From: Aliikangiella coralliicola
GTDB taxonomy: Bacteria; Pseudomonadota; Gammaproteobacteria; Enterobacterales; Kangiellaceae
Assembly: GCF_007004725.1 (NCBI RefSeq)
Contig: NZ_ML660167.1
Coordinates: forward strand, 124,001-188,000
Direction of reading: 5' to 3'
Length of the DNA: 64,000 bases
Part shown: in pieces, positions 9,272 through 18,580 of the stretch
Layout: each line of letters opens with the position of its first letter
Numbering within the stretch: position 1 is the stretch's first letter
The notes under the pieces: model-generated
Told to the model about the DNA's origin: nothing
The model's database searches: none
What the model saw: the letters and a program-made list of their open reading frames with translations, nothing else
Position numbers and translations under genes: made by a program

Positions 9272-12200
9272 ATGAAAAAAATTGTAGCGTTTTTTAAGAA
9301 TAGAATTGTGATTTCGGTCTTCGGGCTGATTGTACTTTCTTTGTTAATTTGGTTTGTCGGACCCGCAATCAAGTTTGGTGAAAATAATTTTGCGCCGCTA
9401 GGTGGCGAAACTACCAGGCTATTAGCCATTATAATAATTGCTGTTATTTGGGGACTGAATAATTTACGAATACAAATTCAGGAAAACAAAAATAACAATG
9501 AATTAGTGAGCGATCTGCAACAGGGTGTCGATGATAAAGGTGCGTCGGGCTCAGATATTCTTCAGGATCAAACCTCTGAAGAAATGAATCAGATTGGGGA
9601 ACGATTTTCTCACGCCTTGGCGACTTTGAAGAAACTGAAATTTAAAGGGCGCGGCGCAAAAGCCGCTTTGTATGAATTACCCTGGTATATTATTATCGGC
9701 CCGCCAGGCTCTGGAAAAACGACGGCATTGGTTAACTCAAGCTTAGATTTTCCACTTGCAGAACAATTTGGAAAGGGAGCGCTTCAGGGCGTTGGCGGCA
9801 CTCGAAATTGCGATTGGTGGTTTACTAATGAAGCTGTGTTGATTGATACGGCCGGACGTTACACGACACAAGATAGTCACAAGGTAATTGATAGTTCTGC
9901 CTGGGAAGGTTTCCTTGGCTTGCTTAAGAAACATCGGCGTAGAAGACCCATTAACGGCGCGATTATCACCATTAGCCTACAAGATTTATTAACCCAAACC
10001 GAAGAAGAACGCATTAAGCACGCCAAAACCATACGAACACGTATTGATGAGTTAATGGATAAACTGGAAATTCGTTTCCCGGTTTATTTAATGTTTACAA
10101 AATGCGATTTAGTATCGGGCTTTACCGAGTTCTTTGAAGATCTTAACAAGGAAGATCGAGAGCAGGTATGGGGTGTATCGTTACCGAATGCACCCAAAGA
10201 TTCTGAAGCACCAGACTTCAGTTATTTGAGTACCGAATATCATTATTTAGTCAAGCGACTTTATGACAGGGTATTGTGGCGTGTCCACCAGGAACGTGAC
10301 GTAAAACGTCGTAGCGCTATTCAAGGATTCCCGCAGCAAATGGAGAACTTGAAAGGTATTCTCGACCATTTTGTGCAGCAGACTTTCGTGAAGAATCGTT
10401 ACCGGTTTCAACCTTATTTACGCGGTATTTATTTCTCTAGCGGTACACAAGATGGTACGCCGATCGACCGTTTAATGACTTCAGTTTCTTCGAACTTTGG
10501 TTTCAATCGCGATACTGTTGCGTCTTATCAGCAACAAGGAAAAGGTTATTTCCTGGGGCAATTGTTCCGTCAGGTTATTTTTCCAGAGTCTGAGCTTGTC
10601 GGTTCCAATCGCCGCCACGATAATTTCATTAAATGGTCGCAAAGAGCGGCTTACGTCGGTATGGCAAGTATTGCGGTTATTATGCTCATCGTGTGGGCTG
10701 GAAGTTTTGCTCGTCACGAAGTTTATATGCATGAAGTGGAATCTTACGTGGCAGAATTTAATGCCGAGAAAAAACGAATTAAAGCATGGACAAGTGACAT
10801 CAGGAATACCTTACCGACACTAAATGCGCTAGCGAAAGCGAGTGTTGTTTATGATCAAGAGCAACATCCTTGGCTGTCTGGTTTGGGCATGTATGATAGT
10901 AATGTTGATGATGCCGCGAATAAAGCTTATGAGTTTCAACTAACTCAATTATTTTTGCCGAAGCTCATTAAATATATTGAAATATATTTAAAACGAGGAC
11001 ATAGCGGCGGCGACCTTTATAGTACCTTCCGAACTTATGTCATGTTCAATAAGTTAGAACATATGGACAAACAGTTAGTAATCGACTGGTTCACTGCTAA
11101 ATGGGAAAAACAACTCGAAGGACAAGCGACAAAAAGGAAAGAACTGGCCGCACACCTAACCGCTTTACTGGATAAGCCGTTAGCTTCGTCAGAGCTCGAT
11201 AAAAATTTACTTTCATCTACTCGAAACTTGTTATTGCGGGTACCGGTTTCTCAACGAATTTATGAGCGCATTCGCACTAATCCGAAGTATTCACAAGAAG
11301 TGGATTTATTCTACGAATTGGGCGAATCAGTAAGAGAGTTTTATGTTGATAGTCCTGCGGTGACCAAACAGCTTTCTGTGCCTTTGTTGTTTACTAAAGA
11401 AGGTTATGAAGATATCGATTTTTCTCCCGATTCGAGCGTTATTTCAAGCATTGTAAACGAACGCTGGCTATTAGAAGATGATGAAAAGGCTAAGGTCGAT
11501 TTTATCCAGGATGATTTGGATGAGATCAGTGAGAAAGTGAAAGACCATTATCTGGCAGATTACAGCGCCTATTGGCAAAAGGTTTATGAAGTGCTAGAAG
11601 TAAAACCATTTAAGGACTTAAGGCAAAGCAGCGAGGTGCTATCGAGTTTTACTGACCCGGTGTATTCGCCGCTACTTTCAATTCTACATGTTGCCGCGAG
11701 TAACACCCAGTTATCAAACCAGACTGTTGCGAATTTGGCTTCAGATCATGGTAAAAACCGAACTGCAAAACTGGCGGATTCCGAGCTGGTCAGCGCCAAC
11801 TGGACAACGGTCGATCGGCAATTTCGAGATCTCAACGAGTTAATCAGAGAGTCATCGAAAAAGCCTGCTGCCGTTAATGGCATTATTGCAAAAATTGCGC
11901 AGTTACAAGAGTTTGTTAATCAAATTACCCTGGCGCCAGATCCTGCTAAAAAAGCATTTGATATTGCCAAAATTCGTTACCAGAGTGGTTCTGGTAATGC
12001 CGTTTCTTCGCTGCGCGCCTATGCTCAAAATATGCCGAAGCCAATCAGGCGTTGGTTGATAAAAATATCTGACGAAACCTGGCGAGTGATACTGCGTTCG
12101 GCGCATCAACATATTAATATGGAATGGCGAACGCGAGTTTATGAGCCATACCGCCAAGCCCTTTCCGGTCGATATCCAATCAGTAGTTCTTCGCAAAGCG

Positions 12201-12829
12201 AAGTCGCCTTACACGATTTCATCGAGTTTTTTAAACCCGGCGGTACGATGGACGCTTTTCACCTGGAATATATCAAACCTTTTATTAACACCCGAGACGG
12301 GTGGCAAAATCGTAGCATTGATAATTACAGTTTAGGACTTTCTTCCGATACGATTACGCAGATTAGAAGAGCGTTACAAATAAAGAATATATTTTTCAGA
12401 AATAACGCTGAGGTGCCTAGTTTAACATTTATGTTAAAACCCCATTTTATGCCGAAAAATGATGCGCGATTTATGTTAGAAGTCGGTGACGCTCGCCTTT
12501 CATACAGCCATGGTCCGAAGTTCTGGAATAACTTGAAGTGGGCGGGGAATGACGAGCAAAATCGGGTTCGTATTGTGTTTGAAGATCTAAATGAACAACA
12601 GCATAGTAAAACCTTTGAAGGTCCTTGGGCGTGGTTTAGATTAATGTCACAGTCAAAGTTGACAAAAACATCTCAGTCTAATGTTTATTTGGTCACATAT
12701 GATGTTAATGGGCGAGCGTCGAGTCGTTCGAGCAAACATGAAATTACCTACCAGATCAAAGCGAAGAGCGTTAACAATCCATTTAAAAATAATTTGTTAG
12801 GCACCTTTAGATGCCCAGAGAGGATTTAA
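9272..12829 (+). CDS. tssM: T6SS inner-membrane ATPase-like protein TssM (IcmF)
   Basis: An 1185-residue IcmF/TssM. Two N-terminal transmembrane helices lie at about 8-30 and 46-65. A cytoplasmic NTPase-like domain follows, with Walker A GPPGSGKT at about 143-150 and a Walker B-like VLIDTAGRY near 189-197. A third transmembrane helix at about 460-482 leads to the large periplasmic domain, which contacts TssJ. Family segments such as LYELPWYIIIGPPGSG and YLMFTKCDLVSGFTEFF are clear. The nucleotide-binding motifs are complete, which not all TssM proteins retain. It directly abuts tagF, whose GTG begins right after the tssM stop. Confidence 0.97.
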   Translation: MKKIVAFFKNRIVISVFGLIVLSLLIWFVGPAIKFGENNFAPLGGETTRLLAIIIIAVIWGLNNLRIQIQENKNNNELVSDLQQGVDDKGASGSDILQDQTSEEMNQIGERFSHALATLKKLKFKGRGAKAALYELPWYIIIGPPGSGKTTALVNSSLDFPLAEQFGKGALQGVGGTRNCDWWFTNEAVLIDTAGRYTTQDSHKVIDSSAWEGFLGLLKKHRRRRPINGAIITISLQDLLTQTEEERIKHAKTIRTRIDELMDKLEIRFPVYLMFTKCDLVSGFTEFFEDLNKEDREQVWGVSLPNAPKDSEAPDFSYLSTEYHYLVKRLYDRVLWRVHQERDVKRRSAIQGFPQQMENLKGILDHFVQQTFVKNRYRFQPYLRGIYFSSGTQDGTPIDRLMTSVSSNFGFNRDTVASYQQQGKGYFLGQLFRQVIFPESELVGSNRRHDNFIKWSQRAAYVGMASIAVIMLIVWAGSFARHEVYMHEVESYVAEFNAEKKRIKAWTSDIRNTLPTLNALAKASVVYDQEQHPWLSGLGMYDSNVDDAANKAYEFQLTQLFLPKLIKYIEIYLKRGHSGGDLYSTFRTYVMFNKLEHMDKQLVIDWFTAKWEKQLEGQATKRKELAAHLTALLDKPLASSELDKNLLSSTRNLLLRVPVSQRIYERIRTNPKYSQEVDLFYELGESVREFYVDSPAVTKQLSVPLLFTKEGYEDIDFSPDSSVISSIVNERWLLEDDEKAKVDFIQDDLDEISEKVKDHYLADYSAYWQKVYEVLEVKPFKDLRQSSEVLSSFTDPVYSPLLSILHVAASNTQLSNQTVANLASDHGKNRTAKLADSELVSANWTTVDRQFRDLNELIRESSKKPAAVNGIIAKIAQLQEFVNQITLAPDPAKKAFDIAKIRYQSGSGNAVSSLRAYAQNMPKPIRRWLIKISDETWRVILRSAHQHINMEWRTRVYEPYRQALSGRYPISSSSQSEVALHDFIEFFKPGGTMDAFHLEYIKPFINTRDGWQNRSIDNYSLGLSSDTITQIRRALQIKNIFFRNNAEVPSLTFMLKPHFMPKNDARFMLEVGDARLSYSHGPKFWNNLKWAGNDEQNRVRIVFEDLNEQQHSKTFEGPWAWFRLMSQSKLTKTSQSNVYLVTYDVNGRASSRSSKHEITYQIKAKSVNNPFKNNLLGTFRCPERI

Positions 12830-13549
12830 GTGGATACTGAAAAACAAATTGGGGTTTATGGTAAGCTGCCGTTGCATGGTGATTTTATTCACCGAAACTT
12901 ACCAACTGCATTTATTAACACCTGGGATAACTGGTTGCAGTTGTTTATAGCCGGATCTAAAGAACAGATGGGCGAAGATTGGTTAGATATTTATTTGACC
13001 AGTCCAATTTGGCGCTTCGTACTTTCTGCCGGTGTTATCGATGAACATCATTGGGCTGGGATAGTGTTGCCGAGTGTCGATCAGGTAGGGCGTTATTATC
13101 CTTTTTCCATCACAATGCCGTTAACCGCTTCGATTAACCCACTGGAATTCCTTTCATTAAATTCTAACTGGTACGAGCAAATTGAAGAGCTAGCTCTGCA
13201 AGCACTCGACGAACAATTTCAGGTGGATGAACTGGTCGAAGCTGCAAGCGCGGTAAAAAATAATTTTGTTTTCAGTTATCAGAAAACAGGACAAAGAATG
13301 GAGGGGAATTCCTGGCAAGTGAATATGCAGTTTGAAGAAGAATTGCCGATGTCAGTCTATGCTCATTTATTGGATTCTGTGTTGTTAAAAACAATGAGTA
13401 GCTATAGCGTTTGGACCACGAGTGGATCTGAAAGAATTACTCCATGTTTGTTCAGTGTACAGGGATTGCCTTCGGTCAATAATGTTCCAGCGATGATGGA
13501 TGGACAATGGTCTCACTGGGGCTGGCCACAAACTTATGTTGTTAAATAA
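12830..13549 (+). CDS. tagF: T6SS-associated protein TagF
   Basis: A 239-residue TagF-type protein starting at a GTG immediately after the tssM TAA. The diagnostic N-terminal pattern is GVYGKLPLHGDFIHRNLP followed by F-I-N-T-W-D-N-W-L-Q. Typical later parts are W-R-F-V-L-S-A-G and P-S-V-D-Q-V-G-R-Y-Y-P-F. In studied systems TagF is a post-translational repressor that acts in or alongside the PpkA-PppA-Fha pathway, and in Agrobacterium it is fused to a PppA-type phosphatase. Here the two are separate but adjacent (14 bases apart), consistent with that partnership. No catalytic function is implied. Confidence 0.93.
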   Translation: MDTEKQIGVYGKLPLHGDFIHRNLPTAFINTWDNWLQLFIAGSKEQMGEDWLDIYLTSPIWRFVLSAGVIDEHHWAGIVLPSVDQVGRYYPFSITMPLTASINPLEFLSLNSNWYEQIEELALQALDEQFQVDELVEAASAVKNNFVFSYQKTGQRMEGNSWQVNMQFEEELPMSVYAHLLDSVLLKTMSSYSVWTTSGSERITPCLFSVQGLPSVNNVPAMMDGQWSHWGWPQTYVVK

Positions 13550-13563
13550 GCGATCAGGTTGAT

Positions 13564-14319
13564 ATGAACGATATTACCATAAGGCGTCCTGTGCGGTGGA
13601 TTAGTGCGGAAGAAACTAACGTCGGCGCAGTTCGTCAGGAAAACGAAGATTCGGTTATCTCTGTACCTGATATAGGTGTTTGGGCGGTTGCTGATGGAAT
13701 GGGGGGGCATGACGCCGGAAATGTTGCCAGCGATATGATCGTCAATGCGCTCAGTGAAATAAAACGAGAACATAAATTAAGTGATTTCGTTGCCAAAATT
13801 GAAGACGAAATCATTGACGTTAACCAGCGTCTGCAAGAATATTCAGAAATTATGCTTGATGGAAGAATCGTTGGCAGCACTGTGGTCACGCTTTTGATCA
13901 AGGGACGTATTGGGGTTTGTTTATGGGCGGGAGATTCCCGTTTGTATCGTTTTCGAAATAATCAGATAACGCAGATTAGTTCTGATCATAGTCATGTTTC
14001 TGAACTATTGAAACACGGCTCCATCACCGCCGAGGAAGCTGAAAACCATCCTGAGTCGAATGTCATTACGCGAGCGGTTGGCACTTATGAGGAATTACTT
14101 CTTGATATTGATATTTTCGAAGTGAGGGTTGGTGATATCTATTTACTTTGTAGCGACGGCTTATACAATTCAGTGAATGAGGAGACTATTGTAAATTGCA
14201 TTCGAAATAACAACATAGAGTCTGCGGTTGAAAAGCTGATTGAAATATCCTTGCAAAATAAGGCGGCTGATAATGTATCGGTTATCCTAGTGAAAGGTGT
14301 CCACAAAAGTGTCGTTTAA
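13564..14319 (+). CDS. pppA: PP2C-type Ser/Thr protein phosphatase PppA
   Basis: A 251-residue PPM/PP2C phosphatase. The metal-binding motifs are all present: ADGMGGHDAG near residues 38-47, GSTVVTLL at about 101, WAGDSRLYR at about 119, the C-terminal CSDGLYNSV at about 195, and AADNVSVILV near 235. PppA removes phosphate from the FHA protein and other PpkA targets and so counteracts T6SS activation. An N-terminal R-Q-E-N-E-D segment is also typical. It sits between tagF and ppkA in one operon, the usual order for the threonine phosphorylation pathway. Confidence 0.94.
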   Translation: MNDITIRRPVRWISAEETNVGAVRQENEDSVISVPDIGVWAVADGMGGHDAGNVASDMIVNALSEIKREHKLSDFVAKIEDEIIDVNQRLQEYSEIMLDGRIVGSTVVTLLIKGRIGVCLWAGDSRLYRFRNNQITQISSDHSHVSELLKHGSITAEEAENHPESNVITRAVGTYEELLLDIDIFEVRVGDIYLLCSDGLYNSVNEETIVNCIRNNNIESAVEKLIEISLQNKAADNVSVILVKGVHKSVV

Positions 14320-14348
14320 GTTGTATTGCAGGAGCGCGAGTATTTATC

Positions 14349-17108
14349 ATGGCTAATTTTGATGATCAAAATGACGGCAGGGATCCCAATAAAACGGTTT
14401 TTAAAAACGTCAGACAAAACGCTGACGACTCGGCTAGTTCAAAAATCTCTGAGCAAGTCGGTGTTAAAGATAGGACCGATATTGAAAATAAAGATTCGCA
14501 GAAAGAGCTGGAGACTGCGCAAGATAAAACTGTGTTCGTTAACAAAAAAACAGTTAACGCAAACTTGAATGACAAAACTCAGCTTGCAAGCCGACCAGCT
14601 AACCCCAATGCAACAGTCATCAAAAAAACAGAGACTCCCATATCTCAGGGTCATGATTCTACGCGGTTTAAGGCACCTGACAAAAAGCCAAAGGCTCAAG
14701 TTGAAAAACACAATCAGGTTGAAGAACACAATAGAACACAGGTAAAAAAGCCATCTCCACAAGAACCGGTCGAACCACGTCCGATGCCGTCGACCACCGC
14801 AACAGGCTCATATCTTCAAGTATTAAAGGATCGCTTTGTACTCGAAGAAGTGCTCGGCGCGGGCGGAATGGGGGTTGTTTATAAGGCGAAAGACAGGTTA
14901 AAGGTCGAAGCCAAAGATAGCGATCCTTATGTGGCGATCAAGGTACTTAGCGAGGAGTTCAAGTCACACCCCGAAGCCTTTATTTCGCTGCAAAGAGAAT
15001 CAAGAAAAACACAACGCATCGCTAACCCAAACACTGTGAAAGTTTATGACTTTGACCGTGATGGCGATAACGTGTTTATGACTATGGAATATCTCGTCGG
15101 TCAGCCGTTGGACCAAATGGTAAAACAATATCACGCCACTGGATTGCCGCGGAATGAAGCCTGGAAAATATTGTTAGGCATGTGCACAGCGCTGACTCAT
15201 GCACATGAAGAAAATATTGTGCATTCTGATCTCAAGCCGGGAAATGTCTATGTGACTGAGAATGGAACCGCGAAGATATTTGATTTTGGTATCGCGCGCG
15301 CGGTCGCCAACATTGACCGACATACCGGTGAGAATTTAGATCGAACCGTATTTGATGCGGGCAATTTAGGCGCATTAACGCCTGCTTATGCCAGCCTGGA
15401 AATGCTTATGGGGCATACACCAGATACGCGAGATGATATTTATGCACTTGGCTGCGTTGCTTATGAGATTTTAACTGGAGAACATCCCTTTACCCGGCTT
15501 CCGGCAGACGAAGCTTTTAAGAAAAAACTGAAGCCCAAGCGCATACCTGACATCAATAAACGTCAATGGAAAGCCATTGAGGCTGCGTTAGCATTTGAGC
15601 GTAAAGATCGCATTGAGTCGGTAGAAGAATTCCATAAGCAATTAACCGCCAAGGGCAAGGCGAAACCGGTTGTGGCGATAGCAGCGGTAACGCTTATTGG
15701 TATCTCACTTTTTGTATTTAACCAATTTATCGAAAAACCTGTGACTGAAGTTTCCCAGTCGGAAATACGGGATGAGCTGGAATTTGAAATACGCTATAAG
15801 TTGTTCAAAAAAAATATTGAGGAGCTATTGGCAAATCCAAGTTTTTCTCCAGAGTGGGAAAACACAATGTGGAATAATATTGAAGGCGTAAAAGGGATAT
15901 TCGAGGGCGAGCCCGATGAATGGTATGTCACCACCAAAACGAAAGTTTACCAACTTTATATCGATAAAATTAACGAGGTGATAGAAAAGTCTAACTTTGA
16001 ATTCGCGACGGGGTTAATTGATAACGCTTACCGCTATACGAATGATCCCAGTGAGTTAGATGAATCTAAAGTTAAGTTGGCAGATATGATACGCCAGGAA
16101 CAACTGCGCCGAGAAGAAGAGAAACGGTTGGCACAAGAACAAGAAAAAGTTAACAAAGCCAAACAAAAGCAGACTGCGGAGAAACGTAAGCAAAATAGTT
16201 TATTTAATGTCGCTAACGCGAATGTTAACAAACATCTTGAATGTGCATCGACATTGAATATGAGAGATTTTAAAATTGCGATCGAGAAACTACGTTCTAT
16301 CGATCTTGCCCGGTATAAGAAGCTAGAGGGGACGATAACAGATCAGCTTGCACAGTGTATTACAGCGATCGGCAAGATTAACCCGGAACACGCCAAAGAT
16401 TCCAAGCGTTATGCACTTCGTATCTTTAAAAATAATTCGGCGTTAACTGCGGTCACAATTAAACCCAGAGACGACTGTAACTCAGCCATTGCCGGTTTAG
16501 GTGCGCGAGGAGAACGAGCTGTTTGTCGGGACAAATTTCAAAATGGCGGCCTTGGTCCGACGTTAGTTGTCATCCCAAGTAACAATCGAATTAAGTCATT
16601 TGCGATTGGAAAATATGAAATTTCATTGGCTGAAATCGAAAACTATTGTAAAAAATCAAAAGAATGTAGTATGCAGGCCACCGGCAACAAAAACTTACCG
16701 GTTACTAAGGTTAATATTGAAACGATTTCAAATTACTTGAAATGGTTAAGCAAGACTACCCGTAAAAAATACCGTTTACCGACCAGGCGAGAGTGGGTCT
16801 ATGCGGCAAAATCTAATTCGAAGAATAAGCTTGATTCGAATAGAAATTGTCAGCTTAGTACCCGTGGTATTGAAAAAGGCGGAGAACTTGTAAGAACAAC
16901 AACGGGTCGACAAAACGCCTGGGGGTTGGTGAATTATGCGGGAAATGCGCAAGAGTTAGTGTATGATACCGGCAGAAAACTAGTGGCTGTTGGTGGGTCA
17001 TTTAAGTCATCGATGGAATCTTGCAACCCAACAACAATTACCAGTCACTCTGGAAGTCCCGATGAAGTTACCGGGTTTCGAGTGGCGCGAGAATTGGCCG
17101 ATAATTAA
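14349..17108 (+). CDS. ppkA: T6SS Ser/Thr protein kinase PpkA with C-terminal formylglycine-generating-enzyme-like domain
   Basis: A 919-residue membrane kinase. The first 155 residues are disordered and hold Thr motifs D-P-N-K-T-V-F (Thr16) and D-K-T-V-F (Thr61). The kinase domain (about 162-430) has the P-loop G-A-G-G-M-G near 171, the VAIKVL lysine near 197, the catalytic loop HSDLKPGN near 291, DFG near 311, and TPAYASLEML in the activation segment. Serine stands where most kinases have Arg before the catalytic Asp, so it is a non-RD kinase. One transmembrane helix lies at about 441-460 and a charged coiled coil at about 575-615. The periplasmic C-terminus (about 740-915) matches the FGE-sulfatase/SUMF1 fold, with YRLPTRREWVYAA, N-A-W-G-L-V-N-Y-A-G-N and G-F-R-V-A-R. 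That domain is probably a ligand-sensing module. It overlaps the next gene by one base. Confidence 0.93.
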   Translation: MANFDDQNDGRDPNKTVFKNVRQNADDSASSKISEQVGVKDRTDIENKDSQKELETAQDKTVFVNKKTVNANLNDKTQLASRPANPNATVIKKTETPISQGHDSTRFKAPDKKPKAQVEKHNQVEEHNRTQVKKPSPQEPVEPRPMPSTTATGSYLQVLKDRFVLEEVLGAGGMGVVYKAKDRLKVEAKDSDPYVAIKVLSEEFKSHPEAFISLQRESRKTQRIANPNTVKVYDFDRDGDNVFMTMEYLVGQPLDQMVKQYHATGLPRNEAWKILLGMCTALTHAHEENIVHSDLKPGNVYVTENGTAKIFDFGIARAVANIDRHTGENLDRTVFDAGNLGALTPAYASLEMLMGHTPDTRDDIYALGCVAYEILTGEHPFTRLPADEAFKKKLKPKRIPDINKRQWKAIEAALAFERKDRIESVEEFHKQLTAKGKAKPVVAIAAVTLIGISLFVFNQFIEKPVTEVSQSEIRDELEFEIRYKLFKKNIEELLANPSFSPEWENTMWNNIEGVKGIFEGEPDEWYVTTKTKVYQLYIDKINEVIEKSNFEFATGLIDNAYRYTNDPSELDESKVKLADMIRQEQLRREEEKRLAQEQEKVNKAKQKQTAEKRKQNSLFNVANANVNKHLECASTLNMRDFKIAIEKLRSIDLARYKKLEGTITDQLAQCITAIGKINPEHAKDSKRYALRIFKNNSALTAVTIKPRDDCNSAIAGLGARGERAVCRDKFQNGGLGPTLVVIPSNNRIKSFAIGKYEISLAEIENYCKKSKECSMQATGNKNLPVTKVNIETISNYLKWLSKTTRKKYRLPTRREWVYAAKSNSKNKLDSNRNCQLSTRGIEKGGELVRTTTGRQNAWGLVNYAGNAQELVYDTGRKLVAVGGSFKSSMESCNPTTITSHSGSPDEVTGFRVARELADN

Positions 17109-17374
17109 TGCGGCTAAATAACGAGCGAATAGTATACCGAATGATGAGTATTTTAGATTTTTCAAGACAACTAAGAGAGCTGGTGGAAGATTACGCCAAT
17201 GAAAGGGTTGCCTTTGAAGATTATCGTGCAAAAAGAAAAGAAATTTTGGATGAAATTGACTTAGAAAAGAACGGGATAGATTTAATGAATGATAGTCAAA
17301 CAAATATCAACGCCTCTAAGATAAATAGCAGAGTCGATCGACTTATCGGAATGTTAAAAAAGGATGAGGAATGA
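17108..17374 (+). CDS. small helical protein of unknown function, coupled to ppkA
   Basis: An 88-residue (or 77-residue) protein. The ATG at 17108 overlaps the ppkA stop (TAATG), which suggests coupled translation. A pair of in-frame ATGs at 17141 and 17144 gives the alternative start M-M-S-I-L-D-F. Sequence features are a Leu/Glu-rich amphipathic helix with Q-L-R-E-L-V-E-D-Y and F-E-D-Y-R-A-K-R-K-E-I-L-D-E-I-D. The spacing of F-x-x-Y-R-x-K-R resembles the short SHOCT-type helical hairpin, but this is only a resemblance. There is no signal peptide or membrane segment, so it should be cytoplasmic. By position it could link the kinase to the motor operon that starts 64 bases further on. Confidence 0.7.
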   Translation: MRLNNERIVYRMMSILDFSRQLRELVEDYANERVAFEDYRAKRKEILDEIDLEKNGIDLMNDSQTNINASKINSRVDRLIGMLKKDEE

Positions 17375-17438
17375 TGAGTCGTCTTAATAATAGTTGCCAA
17401 TTTAATTTATCTGTAGAGTGTAATCAGAGGGTGTCGTT

Positions 17439-18056
17439 ATGGAAATAGTTAAATTATTCCAAGCTGGGGGATCTTTCATGTATCCCATACTTGTCGTGTT
17501 CGCCATCGGCGTTGCCATTGCGTTGGAGCGTTTTTTTTATTTAACAAAGACAAATCGCATTACCAACAAACTTTGGACCGAACTTGTGCCAATGCTAAAA
17601 GCGCTGGATTTTCAACGGGCAATTAAACTGACCAGTACAGTGAAAACACCCATGGCGAATGTACTCAACTATGGATTTTCGCAACACAGCGAGAACAAGC
17701 GCCGTGAAATTATTGAGTCGGCCATGGAAGAAGGTATTATGGATGAAATGCCAGAGTTGACACAACGCACTCATTACCTCGCGACTTTCGCAAACATCGC
17801 AACGCTCTTAGGGCTACTTGGAACAATCGTAGGGCTTATCCAAGCATTCACTGCAGTGGCTGAAGCTGACCCAGCAGAGAAAGCCGACTTGCTATCAGCG
17901 AGTATTTCTGTGGCGATGAATACCACGGCATTCGGATTGATGGCCGCGATTCCATTACTACTGGCCCATTCATACCTCGTGACGAAAACTGCTCGATTGG
18001 TTGATAGTCTGGAAAAGGCTGCGCTTAAATCACTTAATTTGATGGTCAGGGATTAA
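17439..18056 (+). CDS. MotA/TolQ/ExbB proton-channel family protein
   Basis: A 205-residue ExbB/TolQ-type inner-membrane protein. One transmembrane helix lies at about 13-32, ending in A-L-E-R-F-F-Y-L. A cytoplasmic loop follows, then two helices at about 112-135 (IATLLGLLGTIVGLIQAF) and 150-175 (ISVAMNTTAFGLMAAIPLLL). These are the signature channel segments. With ExbD-type partners such proteins make a proton-motive-force-driven motor. A GAGGG Shine-Dalgarno precedes the ATG. Its stop overlaps the next ATG by one base, so it forms a tight operon with two ExbD-like genes and a TonB/AgmX-C-like gene. Confidence 0.92.
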   Translation: MEIVKLFQAGGSFMYPILVVFAIGVAIALERFFYLTKTNRITNKLWTELVPMLKALDFQRAIKLTSTVKTPMANVLNYGFSQHSENKRREIIESAMEEGIMDEMPELTQRTHYLATFANIATLLGLLGTIVGLIQAFTAVAEADPAEKADLLSASISVAMNTTAFGLMAAIPLLLAHSYLVTKTARLVDSLEKAALKSLNLMVRD

Positions 18057-18580
18057 TGAAAAAAAGGGGATTAAAACACTTACAAGAAGCAGAAGAACTG
18101 AATATTACCGCTTTTCTGAATTTGATGGTGATATTGGTTCCTTTTCTGCTGATTACTGCGGTGTTTTCTAGAATGACAGTGCTTGAGCTAAACCTGCCTG
18201 CGTTGGATGCTAAGGCAAAACCTCAGGAAAAAGTGAAGCTGCAATTAGAGTTGGTGCTGAGAGATCAAAGCTTTGATATTCAAGATGCCAATCTTGGTGT
18301 GATAAAAAAGTTTGCGCGAACCAAAGGGGAGACTCGATGGGATTTGTTTACTGATTCGTTAGTTGAAATAAAAAGCAGATTTCCAGAAGAAGATAGTATT
18401 ACTTTATTATTAGAACCTTCTATCGATTATAAAACCATGATTAAGGTCATGGACCGAGTGCGAAGTGCTGATGTGGTGTCAGCGCTCAGTGTTGAAACCG
18501 TTATTTTATTTCCCAATATTTCCATTGGCGATGCGCCACCAGTTGTTACTGATTCACAAACTGAAAGTGGTCAAAAATGA
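18056..18580 (+). CDS. ExbD/TolR-family protein lacking the membrane aspartate
   Basis: A 174-residue protein with one N-terminal transmembrane helix (about 14-38), NITAFLNLMVILVPFLLI. ExbD/TolR proteins normally have an Asp at the position occupied here by Asn (in F-L-N-L-M), and that Asp carries protons. The rest is a periplasmic domain with the ELNLPALDAK segment and a C-terminal beta/alpha fold. It overlaps exbB (TAATG) and then overlaps the second exbD by four bases (ATGA). The Asn substitution suggests a structural partner rather than the proton-carrying subunit; this is inferred from the family and untested. Confidence 0.87.
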   Translation: MKKRGLKHLQEAEELNITAFLNLMVILVPFLLITAVFSRMTVLELNLPALDAKAKPQEKVKLQLELVLRDQSFDIQDANLGVIKKFARTKGETRWDLFTDSLVEIKSRFPEEDSITLLLEPSIDYKTMIKVMDRVRSADVVSALSVETVILFPNISIGDAPPVVTDSQTESGQK

